Shown piece after piece: positions 1-12,431 of a stretch of 64,000 bases of DNA. The notes beneath the pieces are model-generated. The model was not told the origin of the DNA and did no database searches. It saw only the letters and a list, made by a program, of their open reading frames with translations. The stretch comes from Pontederia crassipes. Taxonomy: Eukaryota > Streptophyta > Magnoliopsida > Commelinales > Pontederiaceae. The stretch covers positions 50,061,353 to 50,125,352 of the forward strand of contig CM060198.1 in the NCBI GenBank assembly GCA_030549335.1. Direction: 5' to 3'. The stretch's first letter is position 1. Every line of letters begins with the position of its first letter. Made by a program: the position numbers and the translations under genes.

Positions 1-1068
1 AATATCAAAGTTGTAGATAATTCTGTTAACTATCCATAGAATCCAAGATTACCTAATTTGAATAACCATGCAGAAAGTTATACTCAAGATAGTGCAGGGC
101 GGTCAATCTACTGGTCGAAGCAATGAAGGCCGGTTGAAGCACCGGTCGACCGATTAGACATACCGATCACAGATTGTCCAGCTTAATGTCGAGACTACAT
201 CGATCAATAGTCAGGTCTTTGCACTGGCCATCCGATTATCTCAATGGGTGAAATCCAAAATGTCAAGACTACACCAGTCAACAGATCGATCGATAGTCCG
301 GTCGACTCATCAACCGCATTCACTGAGAAAATCACGCAACGGTCACATAGACCGGTTTACTGGTCCATTAGTGTGGTCGACCAGTCCCTGGCTGAAATGA
401 AAAGTAACGACTATTTTTCAAGGAGAAAATTGTGAAAGATTTTTTGGAAGAAATTTTCACATATAGAAGCCTATAAAAGGAGTACCAAAGTATGAAGAAA
501 ATGCATCCATCCAAGCATTCAAGGGAAACTTCAAGAATCAAAGGAAAATTATTTTTTTGAAGTCATTGTTGTATCGTTTCTACTTTCCCTCTTAACTTCT
601 TGTGAGTGTGGTATTATAAAAGAGAGAAACACTTTCTTAGAAAATTGAGTGAACTCTTGTGTAGAAGATGTTCTATATTTTACCTCTTGAGCTAGAGAAA
701 AGATAAACTTCCTTGAAGGAGAGGTGTACCTTATCTCTCGAAGCGGAGAAAATGTGATTTGATATAAAGGGTTCTTTCTTGCCCCATTTGGAACAAAAGA
801 AGAGTTTAGTAGAATCTCCGGCGGTCTTGAGATCGAGTAGTCGGAGCAGAGACATAGGTCAAGGTTTGGTCGAACCTCGTCAACAAACCACTATATTCTT
901 TATATTTGCATTCTCTCTCCCTCTCATTTTCATATTATTATGCATGTGATATGAATTTAAAGTTTAACGAATCGATTTTAAATTTCTACAACGTATTTTG
1001 TGAAATCGATATTTTTAGTTTTAAACACCAATTCACCCCTCCCCTTTTTGGTGTCTTGAGATCCTACA
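1..1068 (+). mobile_element. LTR of a SIRE/Maximus-like copia element, copy 1, 5' truncated by the window edge
   Basis: This sequence is repeated, diverged, at 1110-2313. Shared landmarks include a TATA box (tataaaag at 472-479), the pyrimidine-rich stretch caattcacccctccc and the terminal phrase ggtgtcttgagatcctaca ending at 1068. That ending resembles the 3' end of SIRE/Maximus-type copia LTRs, which I recall from other plants. Short ORFs in this stretch do not resemble proteins. The interior has many copies of short ccggtcgac-like words. Confidence 0.7.
472..479 (+). promoter_or_regulatory. LTR TATA box (copy 1)
   Basis: The motif tataaaag sits in a phrase conserved with the second LTR at 1727-1734, at the place expected for the U3/R promoter. 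It is probably inactive here, since no intact element follows. Confidence 0.5.
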
Positions 1069-1109
1069 TTCATGAATCTTTTAATTATTGAAGCAAAGTT
1101 TTAATGCCC

Positions 1110-2313
1110 TGTATAATTATATTTTGATGATAAGTACCTCGAAAGTTTAGAGTTATATGCTAAAAAAGTTTAAATGGAAATGGACAACTTTATGCACTAA
1201 ACTTTGATTGAATATTTGACTATAATATTATTAGTTTTTGGATGAATGATGAATATCAAATTTGTAGATAATTTTGTTAACTATTCATAGATTACCTAAT
1301 TTCGATAACCATATAGAAAGTTATGCTCAAAATAGTGCAGGACGATCAACCTCTCAGTCGAAGCAATGAAGGTCGATTGAAGCACTGGTCAAACGATTAG
1401 AATATCGGTCGATCGGTCAATGCACAGATTGTCCAGCTCAATGTCATGACTACACCGGTCGACAATTCGGTCGTTGCACTGGCCGATTGATCAACTCAAT
1501 GGGTGAAATCCAAAATGTCGAGACTACACCGGTTGATAGACTGGTTGATAGTCCGGTCAATCGATCAGCTGCGTTCACTAAGAAAATCATTCAACGATCA
1601 TATAGACCTATCGATCGGTCCATTAGTGCGGTTGACCGGTCCCTAGCTGAGATGAATAGTAACGACTATTTTTCATGAAGAAAATTGTGAAAGATTTTTT
1701 GGACGAAATTTTCACATATAGAAGCCTATAAAAGGAGTGCCAAAGCCTGAAGAAAAAACATTCATCCAACAAGGGAAGATTGAAGAATCAAAGGGAAATT
1801 ATTTTCTTGAAATCATTTTTGTATCTTCTCTACTTTCTCTCTTCTCTTCTTGTGAGCATAGTATTGTAAAAGAGAAACATTTTATTAGAAAATTGAGTGA
1901 GAGCTCTTGTATAGAAGAAGAGCTAGAGAAAAGATAAACTTCCTTGAAGGAGAGGTATTCCTTACCTTTAGAAGAGGAGAAAAGGTGATTTGATGTAAAG
2001 ATTCTTCATTGCCCCATTTAGAACGAAGGAAGAGTTTAGTGAAATCTCCGGCGATCTCGAGGTCGAGAAGTTGGAGCGGAGACGTAAACTAAGGTCTGAT
2101 CGAACCTCATCAACAAACCACCATGTTTTTTATGTTTGCATTCTCTCCCCCTCTCCTTCTCATATTATTATGCATGTGATATGATTTAATTTGCATTGTT
2201 TTAAAGTTTAATGAATCGATTTTAAGCTTCCGCGATGTATTTTATTAAATCGATATTTTCGATTTAAACACCAATTCACTCCCCCCCCCTCCTTGGTGCC
2301 TTAAGATAGTACA
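1110..2313 (+). mobile_element. Second LTR copy, probably a solo LTR of the same family
   Basis: It starts tgtataattatattttgatg and ends agtaca, giving TG...CA termini over about 1.2 kb. It aligns along its length with 1-1068. Only about 40 bp separate the two copies, and no internal retrotransposon domain lies between them. The flanks share ttaa (1101-1104 and 2314-2317), a weak candidate target duplication. A TATA box (tataaaag) lies at 1727-1734. A solo LTR is most likely; an LTR-LTR junction from recombination is the alternative. Confidence 0.7.
1727..1734 (+). promoter_or_regulatory. LTR TATA box (copy 2)
   Basis: The motif tataaaag is conserved with position 472 in the first LTR copy while the surrounding sequence has drifted. 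Confidence 0.5.
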
Positions 2314-2419
2314 TTAATTTTTTTTTGTTAGTATATCTTTTTAGTATTAATATTGTAATGCTCTGCAAATTCAAAAGGAAATTATTGAAATTTATAAATT
2401 AACAAAGGATAATATCATC

Positions 2420-2770
2420 ATTTCGGCACAAAAAAACAAAAGGAAAAAATGTGGCTTCCAAATTTGGAGATAATATTCAATTATAGACTTGTATTACATT
2501 ATAACACATCGTTGCCGGAAGTCGCCGAACCTGGCTCTGATACCAGTGAAGGAAACAATTGTTAGCAAATTTTAAGACTCCCTCCGATGGTTCATTCCAC
2601 TCGATTACGAGCTTATTATATAGGTGCATGTTCAACCATGGAGTCCGCCTCTATCGCGCCCACGTCGTCCGCGTTGTCCGGCCATTGTGCGATCAACGCG
2701 TTCCGCTCGATGAACACTTCTCACGTTCGTCGAGCTGATGACCATGGCGGTCATCTATAACATGAAGCAC
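2420..2770 (-). mobile_element. Copia-type leader relic with primer-binding site, reverse orientation
   Basis: The minus strand reads tggtatcagagc (plus-strand positions 2534-2545), the usual plant primer-binding site matching initiator methionine tRNA. It is followed by ccaggttcggcgacttccgg, as in a 5' leader. The sequence at 2546-2770 would then be the LTR end. No second LTR or coding domain was found, so this is a fragment. Confidence 0.5.
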
Positions 2771-2918
2771 AAATTATCTATCAGGTAAATTTTAGTATTG
2801 ATGTCGCAACTTTACTACAATCTCAACTCAATAATCAAACTTTAAAAGATCCCTCATCATCTTAACCGATGAGTTTTCCTAATTAAAACATTGACCATGA
2901 TGTAGTAATAGTAGTAAT

Positions 2919-2920
2919 AC

Positions 2921-3010
<90 letters not shown>
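2919..3010. repeat. (AAT)n microsatellite, about 30 units
   Basis: About 90 bp of nearly perfect taa/ata repetition. The bases either side (2771-2918 and 3011-3475) are AT-rich with no gene seen. Confidence 0.95.
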
Positions 3011-3013
<3 letters not shown>

Positions 3014-3475
3014 CTTTATTTATTAGTGATCACATTTCTATTTAGCAACTCTACTATTGATCGCTGATAGATAAGGACCAATGGTGATTAAGAAATAAAA
3101 GATGAAGGATCAACGACTGCAAATAAATTTAAGAACTAAGTTGAAAAAAAATGTATAGATTAAAAGGTATGGATTAAAATGGTTCGATGGAATGATTTTT
3201 TTTTTTGCACACAAATTAAGTTATAAAATTTGGATAAGGTATACCTTATTTTAAACAAACTGACTTCTGGATGTTTTCAAGTATTTTGTTTATATATATA
3301 TTTTATCCCCATTTTGCTAAAGAAAATATACAATGAATAAATTGTTGTTAAACTTCAAAACTTATCTTACGAATTATCATCTCATTTTCTTTTTTTTCTA
3401 CTTCCATGCGTGTCTTTTTTTTGTCCTTTGATTTTGTTGGTTTTCGTTTTATTGAGTAATAGTTCATAGCAGTAT

Positions 3476-6400
3476 TGTAAAACCCGGTCTTACCATGATC
3501 AAACTGGTCGGATCGGTGTCTGGACATTAAAACGATCCGTTGTTCATCTAAAATTGGCCATGGAGTTGACCCTCCTTGACTTGGTCAAAATTCAATTCAG
3601 CGATCGACCCAAATGACAGTGTAAGAAAAATATGACCAATTCCAAAAAATAGAATCAAGAAAATTAAAAATTAAAGGAATAAATACGATTTTGGTTGATT
3701 TTTTAATAGAGCAAAATCGATCTATTGAAATTAGTGCTCCATGAGAATAGGATGTAATAGGAAAAAAAATAAAAGATAAAAATCAAATAGAATATGAATT
3801 TTGTTTTCTCTAAATTTTCTCAAAACGAACCTTTAGTCGTCCCTAAATTTTCCCTGCATGTTTCCTTAGCTTTCTCCCATGTTCTTGCGCCTCTCTTGCT
3901 TTTGACTGCCACCGTTCAGTAGGAGAGCAACTAGGGGACTTGAATGCCGATGACTGGGCATCTGGACAAAGGGGAATGACTAGAAGAAGAGAAAGAATGT
4001 AGCATCTTCTGGATAAAAATTCGTAAGGTATGTAATTAGGATAAATCCACCATAGAATCTTGATTGTAGACATGAATCATGATGTTAATAGTTCTGGAAC
4101 CCCTAGATGTAGAAAAGCAAGTCATGATGATGGATGATGCTGACAATCATTATAAAAGTTATCAGAAAAGCAGTGCGACTTTGCACAATTCTTCAAACAA
4201 CGAAATTCGATTAGGTAGGACCCTATCTGGACTGAGTTGTCTAAAACTCGGCTCGAGCATTCCGCGCTCTAGCATCAGGATGAACTCGGACCGGGCTGAA
4301 AATGACCCAACCCGAGTTCCACCCTCGACAAAATCGAGTCGGGTGCAACTCTTGCCTAACTGATCAATGTCCAAACCTGGCCTGGGAACAACCTAAAGCT
4401 AGTCCGGGTTCCTATACAAGTTACCATGATCAGTCGGGTTTCTTAACACTCGTCTTGAGTTCTGGCCAAGGGCGAAGCTATGTGGGTTCACGCGCCTGCA
4501 ATTGCAGGCATTGGAATCGTGTATTAGTACATTTAGTTCTCCACTTGTTCACATATTTGTTATTGCCTCGTTGGTAAGCAGCACTGATGTAATTGAATGT
4601 GACCCAAGTTTGAATCTCCTTTCCAACCTTTTCTTGTACAAAGGTTTTTTAAAAACATTATATATAATTGATATCTAATTATTTACACATAATCTTCCAA
4701 ACTTGTCTTATAATATTTTTACCTTCTATTTTTATGCAATCAATTCATTTTTTCTCTTTTAGACATTATATTTAATATTTTATTTGATTTTTTATTTATA
4801 CATTGCCTTTAATAAATTATTTTTCTTAATTAAGTGGTCCAAGTACATCATTTTTTACCACTTATTTTTATAGTTGGTCTTCCAAATTTTAAAATTTTAT
4901 TATAATATTATTTTCCACTATTTTCATCCAATCAACTCATTCTTTCTCTTTAAACATTATGCCTTATTATTTTATATTCTTTAAATAATTTCAATTATTT
5001 TTATTCATATATTACCTTTAATCATTGTATAACTAGGTAATTATGATATTATGTATGCTCATATGATTTATAATTATTATAATTGATATAAATAAATAAT
5101 AATGCAATATTTTTGTTAATATATTAGTATAATTAAATATTTATGTTATCACTTACTAATTATTTGTTAAGTGTTAAAGTTATTTTTTAATAAATCAAGA
5201 GAAATTATATCCATGATCTCTTTTTAACATTGTACACGATCTCTTTTTAATTGTAGTGTTATAGTAATATTACAAATTATTATTATGTTTTAATATCATA
5301 ATATAAACATTTTAATTAATTTTGAATTCAAAAATTAATATATTTATATATATGTAATAAATTTAAAATTTATGGAAGGAAGGAGGCGGACTTTTAACTA
5401 TATATGTGAATGTGAACCCACTCAAAATATTCTTAACTCCGCCACTGGTTCTGGCCGTATGATACTACTGATTTTTATACTTCTTTTACCCATGATTCAT
5501 GTGCTTAATTCCTATTTATAATATAATGATGATTATGATGTTTATGCCCTCTAATTATTTTTCCATGATCTTATATTGTAGCCCTAATTTGAGTCTATGC
5601 TATTATGATGACGAGTTCAATTAGGACTCCTTGATTATTATTATTATTTCATGATCTTTTTAGATGATGATCTAACTCTAATCATTTATGTCCTAATAAT
5701 ATTAATTAAAAAATTTTAAGATAAAATATGAAAAATATTAAATGAAGAGTTCTTATGATGATGGATTGACAACGATGAGTTATGGATTGACCAAGTCAAT
5801 TATGGAATGACTCGATCAATTTAGTACTGTCAATTATGTTATGATATTTGAGTTGAAATATTACTCCCCCCACATATTGCAAGATACAACATGATAAGTC
5901 AAAGATAAACTATAAGATAAAGATAATCATGACGAAGAAGTGAAAGCATATTAATAATAAGATCCTTTCTTTATAATGATGATTGCCTTTTGCCGCTTTT
6001 TATGATGATTTTCCTATGATCTTACTAATCTTCTATTAATATGTTATCTTTCTTATTTACTCACATTTGTTATATGATCATATTATTCCTTCATATATGA
6101 TGATAAACTTACAATGATTTACCTTCTTGTCTATATGTTATCATGATTTTTTTTGTCTTTACTTTATTTACATACTGATTTGTAAAACTTATAGGGAGGT
6201 TTATCTCTCATGTATTTTCATACGTACAAGACCAGTCAAGTTCGTGGTGGCTACACACGGATGTCTCATATCTTAGTTTCATTTCCCATGATGATTAAGA
6301 TGAAATATAGTTAGCTGAACCACATGTTGTTCTCTTATAAATCTTTTGTATATTATGATGATTACCTTTTCATTCTATTACTCTTATATGTTAATTTCTC

Positions 6401-6535
6401 TTAAGCTATCATTCTATGTTTAGTTGACTAGTCAAAAATTTCTTTTTTATCAATATCATGTCCACGTATGTATGGTCGTAGCGTCTCCCGAGACATATTT
6501 TGCCATGTGGCCAGATGCATTTTGGAGTTATTACA
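3476..6535 (+). mobile_element. 5' LTR of Ty3-gypsy chromovirus (interrupted by a hAT-like insertion)
   Basis: It begins tgtaaaacc and ends ttaca directly before the primer-binding site. Its interior aligns with the 3' LTR at 10585-12431, for example the shared phrases taggagagcaac and ggggacttg. It is 3060 bp including a 981-bp insertion plus its 8-bp duplication, so about 2.07 kb without it. The many cgggtt/gactcggg words are a feature of this LTR. Confidence 0.8.
4467..5447. mobile_element. Non-autonomous hAT-like transposon inside the LTR
   Basis: The element is bounded by imperfect inverted ends: caagggcgaagctatg on the left, and the reverse complement of cttaactccgccactg on the right. 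Inside these ends is a shared gtgggttcac. It is flanked by a perfect 8-bp duplication, gttctggc, at 4459-4466 and 5448-5455. An 8-bp duplication with CA[G/A].GGCG ends is the hAT signature. The interior is AT-rich with no transposase, and the 3' LTR lacks the insertion. Confidence 0.85.
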
Positions 6536-9500
6536 TTTAGGTATCAGAGCCTAACATCGGAATTTTCTTATGTCATATTGTCCTTATGATCCTATAGTGT
6601 CATGGTCCATATGCAAAGCGCCACAATCACCGCACCACTTGAAGTTATGTCAAGTAAGTTTTGTTCCTCTTTCTTAAATTACATGATTTCTAAGTATGCT
6701 ATGTTGTATGATGATGTAAATGCCTCTACGACATGCTTCTATTGGTCGAGGTTGTGGCCAAGACCGAGGCCAAAGTCGTAGAGCAGTGCTAAACAAGAAG
6801 GCCATATGAGCCTCATGATGCAAATCGTCAGCAACAACCCAAGCGCTAGGTGAGGAAGACATAAGAAGTTAAGATATTTATGATGGAATAAGTTAATTCA
6901 TGATCTTTTGTAGGTCCAATGTGACTAGTCTTGTAGCAGACACAAAACAATGGTGCCTACCCCCATTATAAGAGATTAAACCCTACCAAGTGGAGGATGA
7001 ATATTGGAGTTTGCCTACACCGTGGTCAACATGGACACTTTATTCGGAACTACCCTACCAAGAATAGGAACAATCAAGATCAAGTTCTTCGTGGTGCGAA
7101 AGGTGGGAACAATTTAGTACAAGGGAGGGTCTTCCATCTTATTCGGAAGGCTTGAAGTCATCAGAGGTACATTATTCATACTCAGTCTTCCTATTATAAT
7201 CTTATTCGATTCGGGTGCATTGTTCTCCTTTATATCTAAAGATTGCACTACTGCTTTGAGCTTATCCTTGCAAGATATAAATCTCCAATGGAGGTGACCA
7301 CTCCTATGGGAACGCTCCACACCACGAAGTACATTCCTAAAGTACGAGTGATGATATAAGGCAAACACTTTTTTTTCAGATTTGATAGTGATTCTTATGA
7401 TGGACTACGATGTGTTTTCCGATATGGATTGACTATCCTACCATGATATAGTCATGTTATGTAAGTAGAAGATAGTTATTGGCACCCAAGATGGATGCAA
7501 GACAACCGTATGAGGCACCACCAAAAAATAAGGAAAAGTTATCATACCGGCAGTGAAAGCATAGAAGATGATGCAGAAAGGCTGCAGATGTTTTTTGCCA
7601 TGTGTAGTGAAGACAAAGGGTCCATGAACTAAGCAACAACAGTTAGATATAGTTTGAGAGTTTTCGGATGCCTTTCCAGAGGTCATCTCCGGATTGTCAC
7701 CACAACGAGATGTTGACTTCCACATTGACCTCCTTCCAAATACTGCCTGGATTTCAAAGACCCCTTTATAGGATGGCACCGGTCGAGATGCATGAACTAA
7801 AAAAGTAAATCTAGGAACTTTTAGACAAGGGGTTTATCAGGGTGAGCATATCGCCTTGAGAAGCACTAATTTTATTTGTGAACAAGAAGGATGACTCCTT
7901 AAGTTTATGCATTGATTATAGGATGTTGAACAAGCCAATTGTCAAGATCAAGTACCCACCACAACATATTGATGACCTCTTTGATCAACTATCTAAGGCC
8001 GCGTTATTCTATAAGATTGATGAAGTGAGTATCATCAGTTAAGTGTTGATGAAGAAGATGTACCAAAAATAGCTTTCCGATTAAGGTATAGTCTTTATGA
8101 ATTTTTAGAGATGCCTTTTGAATTAACGAACATCCCTACAGCTTTTATGATCTCATGAATCAGATGTTCAGAATGAACTTGGATCAATTTGTCATTATCT
8201 TCATAGAAAACATTCTGATTTACTCAGAGAGTTCAAAATAACACTAAAAACATTTGAGGATTCTTCTCGTGACACTGAAACAACAAACTTATATGCTAAG
8301 CTATCAAAATGCGAGTTCTAACTAGAGGAGATTATGTTTCTTGTACACATAGTATTCAAGAAAGACATTTTTGTTGACCCAACTAAAGTAGAAGTAGCGT
8401 CAAACTAGTCAAGGTCGAAGAATGCAACAAAAAATCGTAACCTCCTCAAATTAGTTAACTATTATCGTAGGTTCATCAAGGACTTCTTCAAGATTGCATC
8501 TTCCTTGACGAACCTAACAAATTAAGAAGGGCATTAACTATGTATGGTCACAAAAATGCGAAGACAACTTCCAAGAGATAAAGATCATGTTGACACTACA
8601 CCTATACTTACCATTCTGAAGGATAGCTGTGGGTATGTGATGAACAATGATTCTTGCAGTACAAGATTGAGATGTGTGCTCATGCAAAATGGAAAAGTGG
8701 TCGCATATGCATCAAGACAGTTGGAGAAGTATGAGGTGAACTATTCGACTCATGATCTTGAACTTGCAATGGTAGTATTTGCATTGAAAATATAAAGAAT
8801 TACCTTTATGGAGAGGAGTTCGAGGTATTACCTAAAGAGACTTAAGTACGTCTTCTCTGACTATAAGAGCCTCAAGTACATCTTCTCTCAGTGGGACCTC
8901 ACTATGCGGCAACGAATATGGATGAAATTCTTAAAAGATTATGTTCCATCCAGGTCAGGTAAACTCAGCTACAGACACACTCAGCTGCAAGTGTAAGAGT
9001 TCAATAACTTTTCTAAGATTGCATGAGTATGAGATGACGAAGGAGTTAAGCATGTGCAATCCAAGATCGGGCAAGAATGATGCAATACTGATGATGCACT
9101 AGATACAATTGAATCTGGTGGATAGAATGATCAAGGCTAAAACTCAAGACCTTGAGTATGCAAAGATGGTAGGAACATGGCAGAAGAAAGCAAATGATTT
9201 CAAGCACTCAACAAATATTGAGATTAGATATAGAGATCGTTTGTGGGTCCCAAGTGATGAAGCCCTAAAAAGACAAATGATAGATGAATACCACAAATTT
9301 GAACTTGCGATCCATCCAGGAAGCACAACATATATAAAGATGTCCAAAGAAGCTTATAGTGGAATGATATGAAGCGTGAAATTGTAGAATATGTTTCTAA
9401 GTGCTGGTATGTCAATAGGTAAAGGTGGAACACTAGAAGTCACATGGAAAGACCACATCTCTTGTAATTCCACAGTGGAAGTGGGAGGAGATCTCCATAA

Positions 9501-10584
9501 ATTTCATCTCCTACTTACTTCGTACTTCGAAGGAGCAAGATGTCATAGGGGTAATAGTTGACCGATTAACAAAATCTACACACTTCTCACCCATCAGATG
9601 GAGATAGTTAGTGCAAAACATCATGGATCTATACGTTCATGAGATTATTAGACTTCATGGGATCCCCACATCCATCGTATCATACAAGGATTCACGATTC
9701 ACATCCAAATTCTGGAGGAGCATATTGCAAAATCTTTTGGAACAAGGTTGAACTATAGCACAATATTTCATCATCAAAAAGATGGTCAGACAGGGAGGAC
9801 CATCATACAATTGAGAACATGTTGAGAGCTTGCGCCCTTAACTGTCAAGATAATTAGGATGATCACCTACCCTTGATCGAGTTTGCATATAATAACAATC
9901 ATCATTTCAGCACTGGCATGATTCCCTTTAAGGCATTGCATGGGAGGCTCTGTCCTTTGCCTGCATGCTAGAATGAGGTACGTGAAAGAAAGTTCTTAGA
10001 TTCCAAAGAGCTAAAGCAGACAAGATAATATGCAACGAGAGTTGATATACAAAAGAGGTCGAAGGAAACTCATGCATGTCAGAAGTGGTATGTTTATAGA
10101 GGCCGATGGGAATAAAAAGTTTTAACTTAGGTGATCGAGTGCTCTTGAATGTTTTGCCAACCAAAGGAGAAAAGTTCAGTAAAAGAGAAAATCTTAGCCT
10201 GAGGCATTAAATCCTTTTGAGGTGTTGGAACTAGTCAGTGAGGGTGCCTGCAGACTAGCATTACATTCATCATACGAACGAGTTCACAATATCTTCCACA
10301 TTTCGATGCTTCAAAAGTATAAACATGATGATGCAAATGTCATAAGGTATGAAGAATCAAACCTCAAGGAAGACCTAATTTACGAGGAGCGACCAATTTA
10401 GATTTTGGAGTTCAAGATTCAACATCACAAGATGTTCCATTAGTTAAGGCGACTTGGAGCCATCATCAAGGTGATAAAGCAATATGGGAACTCGAATCTG
10501 AGATGTGGAATTCTCTACACTTTTCGATAAGCCCATACCCTATGACTAAATTCAAAAACAAAATTTATTTTAAGGGGTTTAAAA
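6536..10584 (+). pseudogene. Internal region of a degenerate Ty3-gypsy chromovirus (gag-pol relic)
   Basis: The primer-binding site ggtatcagagcc lies at about 6540-6551. Relics follow in the order expected for Tekay/Del-type chromoviruses. A basic gag start rich in R/G (MPLRHASIGRGCGQ-like) lies near 6723. A protease motif DSGA is near 7207-7221. RT blocks ([20 protein letters not shown]) span 7880-8240, and RNase H ([20 protein letters not shown]) lies near 8700-8795. Integrase spans about 9110-9900. A chromodomain end (VPLVKATWSHH ... WELESEM) lies near 10435-10505. Stop codons and frameshifts break every domain. The RT catalytic pair, normally DD, reads EN (FIENILIYS, 8200-8225). It cannot make active enzymes. 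Confidence 0.85.
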
Positions 10585-12431
10585 TGTAAAACCTAGGACT
10601 TTAGAGGAAAAAAAGAAGGAAATATAAAATTGAATAGGGAAAAAATTTAAAGCTAGAAACAAAATTTGAAGATATAAAAGAAATGAATTTGATCCCAACA
10701 CAAGTTTTGTTTTCTCCTCGATAAATATGTGATCAAAATGAACCCTAAGTTGTCCCTAAGTTTTCCCTGCACGTTGTCCTAGTTTTCTCCATGTGTTTCT
10801 CTCTCGCTCCTAGCTATCGCCGCCTAATAGGAGAGCAACCAGGGGACTTGGACACTGATGGTCGAGCGTCTGGACAAAGTGGAACAACTGGAGGAAGAGG
10901 AAGAACATAGCAATTTCTGAACAAAAACTCGTAAGGTTTGTGATTAGGATAAATTCATCATAGAATATTGCTTTTAGACTTGAATGATGATGTTAGTAGT
11001 TCTAAAGAACTCCTATATGTAAACAAGTAAGTCATGTGATGGATGAAATCGACAATCGCCGGAAAGATTATCGAAAAAATGGCGCGTCATTGTGCAATTT
11101 TTTGGATGATGGAACTAGGCTTGGGTCATCTGTGACCGGGCATGGGTAGGATCCTACCCGGATCGAGCTTTTCGAGCTCTAGCATCAGGATGAACCCGAT
11201 TCGGGTTCTACCCTCAACAAAGCTGAATCGGGTGCGACTCTCACCTATCAATCAATGTCCAAATTTGGCCCAGGTATAACCCAAACCCGGCTTGGGTTCC
11301 TACACAATTACCCTGATGATGTTGTACGAACTCGGTTCGGGTCTCCTTGACACTTGGCCCCAATTTTGACCCTGTGGTGCTTTCTTAATTCATGTGCTTA
11401 ATCCATATCTATGATGTAATGATGATTGTGATGTTTATGTCATCTGATTACTCTTCGTGATCCTATCTTATAGCCCTAATTTGAGTCTATGCTATTATGA
11501 TGATAATGTTCAATTAGAAACCCTTGATTATTAAGATCTCATGATCTCATTGATATTTTCATATGATAATCATCATTTATGTCCTATTAAGATTAATTAA
11601 AAATCTACAAGATCAAAGATGAAATATTAAATGAAGAGATATTATGATAATGGACTGATGGGTTCTGACCACAATCAATTATGTTATGATGTTGGAGTTG
11701 AAACATTACTTCCCCACGAGTTGAAAGATACCTCATGATAAGTAAAAGATGAAATAAAGATGTAGATAATAATGAAGAAGAAGAAGAAGAAGAAAGCATA
11801 TTAATAATGAGTTCCTTTATTTATGATGACAATTGGCTTTTGTCACTTTTTATAATGATTTTCCTATGATGTTATTAATCTTCTATTAATATGTTATCTT
11901 TCCTTATTTTATAATGATTTTCCTATGATGTTATTAATCTTCTATTAATATGTTATCTTTCCTTATTTACTCACATTTATTATATGATCATATTATTCCT
12001 TCACACGATGATGATGTCTCAATAATTTATCTTTTAGTTTATTATCATGATTTTATGATGTTTTTACTTTATTTACATACTGAGTTGTGAAACTTATTGA
12101 GAGAGTTATCTCCCTTGCATCTTCATATGTACATGATGAGATTTGAATGATGATGATGGTCATCGATGAGCGCTCGAACTCATGGTGCCTACACATGGAT
12201 GTCCAGAGTCTTTTAGCATGATGCATTATCTGAGTCACTTAGAACTCATATGTTGTTCTCTTATTAGTTTTCCGCATATTATAATGATTTCCATTTATTA
12301 CTCTTATATGATGATTTCTCTTCTGCTATGATTTTTTAGTTGATCAGTCAAAGTTTTTTTTATCAATATAGTCATAACGTGCCTCGAGGCATATTCTGTC
12401 ACATGACAAGGTGCGTTTTGGAGACATTACA
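10585..12431 (+). mobile_element. 3' LTR of the Ty3-gypsy chromovirus
   Basis: It begins tgtaaaacc after a short purine run (aagggg) and ends gacattaca. It aligns with the 5' LTR but is clearly diverged and lacks the hAT insertion. The flanking 5-mers of the whole element (agtat before 3476, acccg after 12431) do not match, so no target duplication is preserved. A 59-bp tandem duplication is present at 11851-11967. Confidence 0.8.
11851..11967 (+). repeat. 59-bp tandem duplication within the 3' LTR
   Basis: The segment starting tataatgattttcctatgat at 11851 is repeated almost exactly from 11910. The corresponding 5' LTR region appears to have one copy only. Confidence 0.85.

Noticed and set aside
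244..1937. Pairs of similar small ORFs (244-435 and 1487-1678).
   Set aside because: They repeat because they lie in two copies of an LTR; the translations show no conserved protein features.
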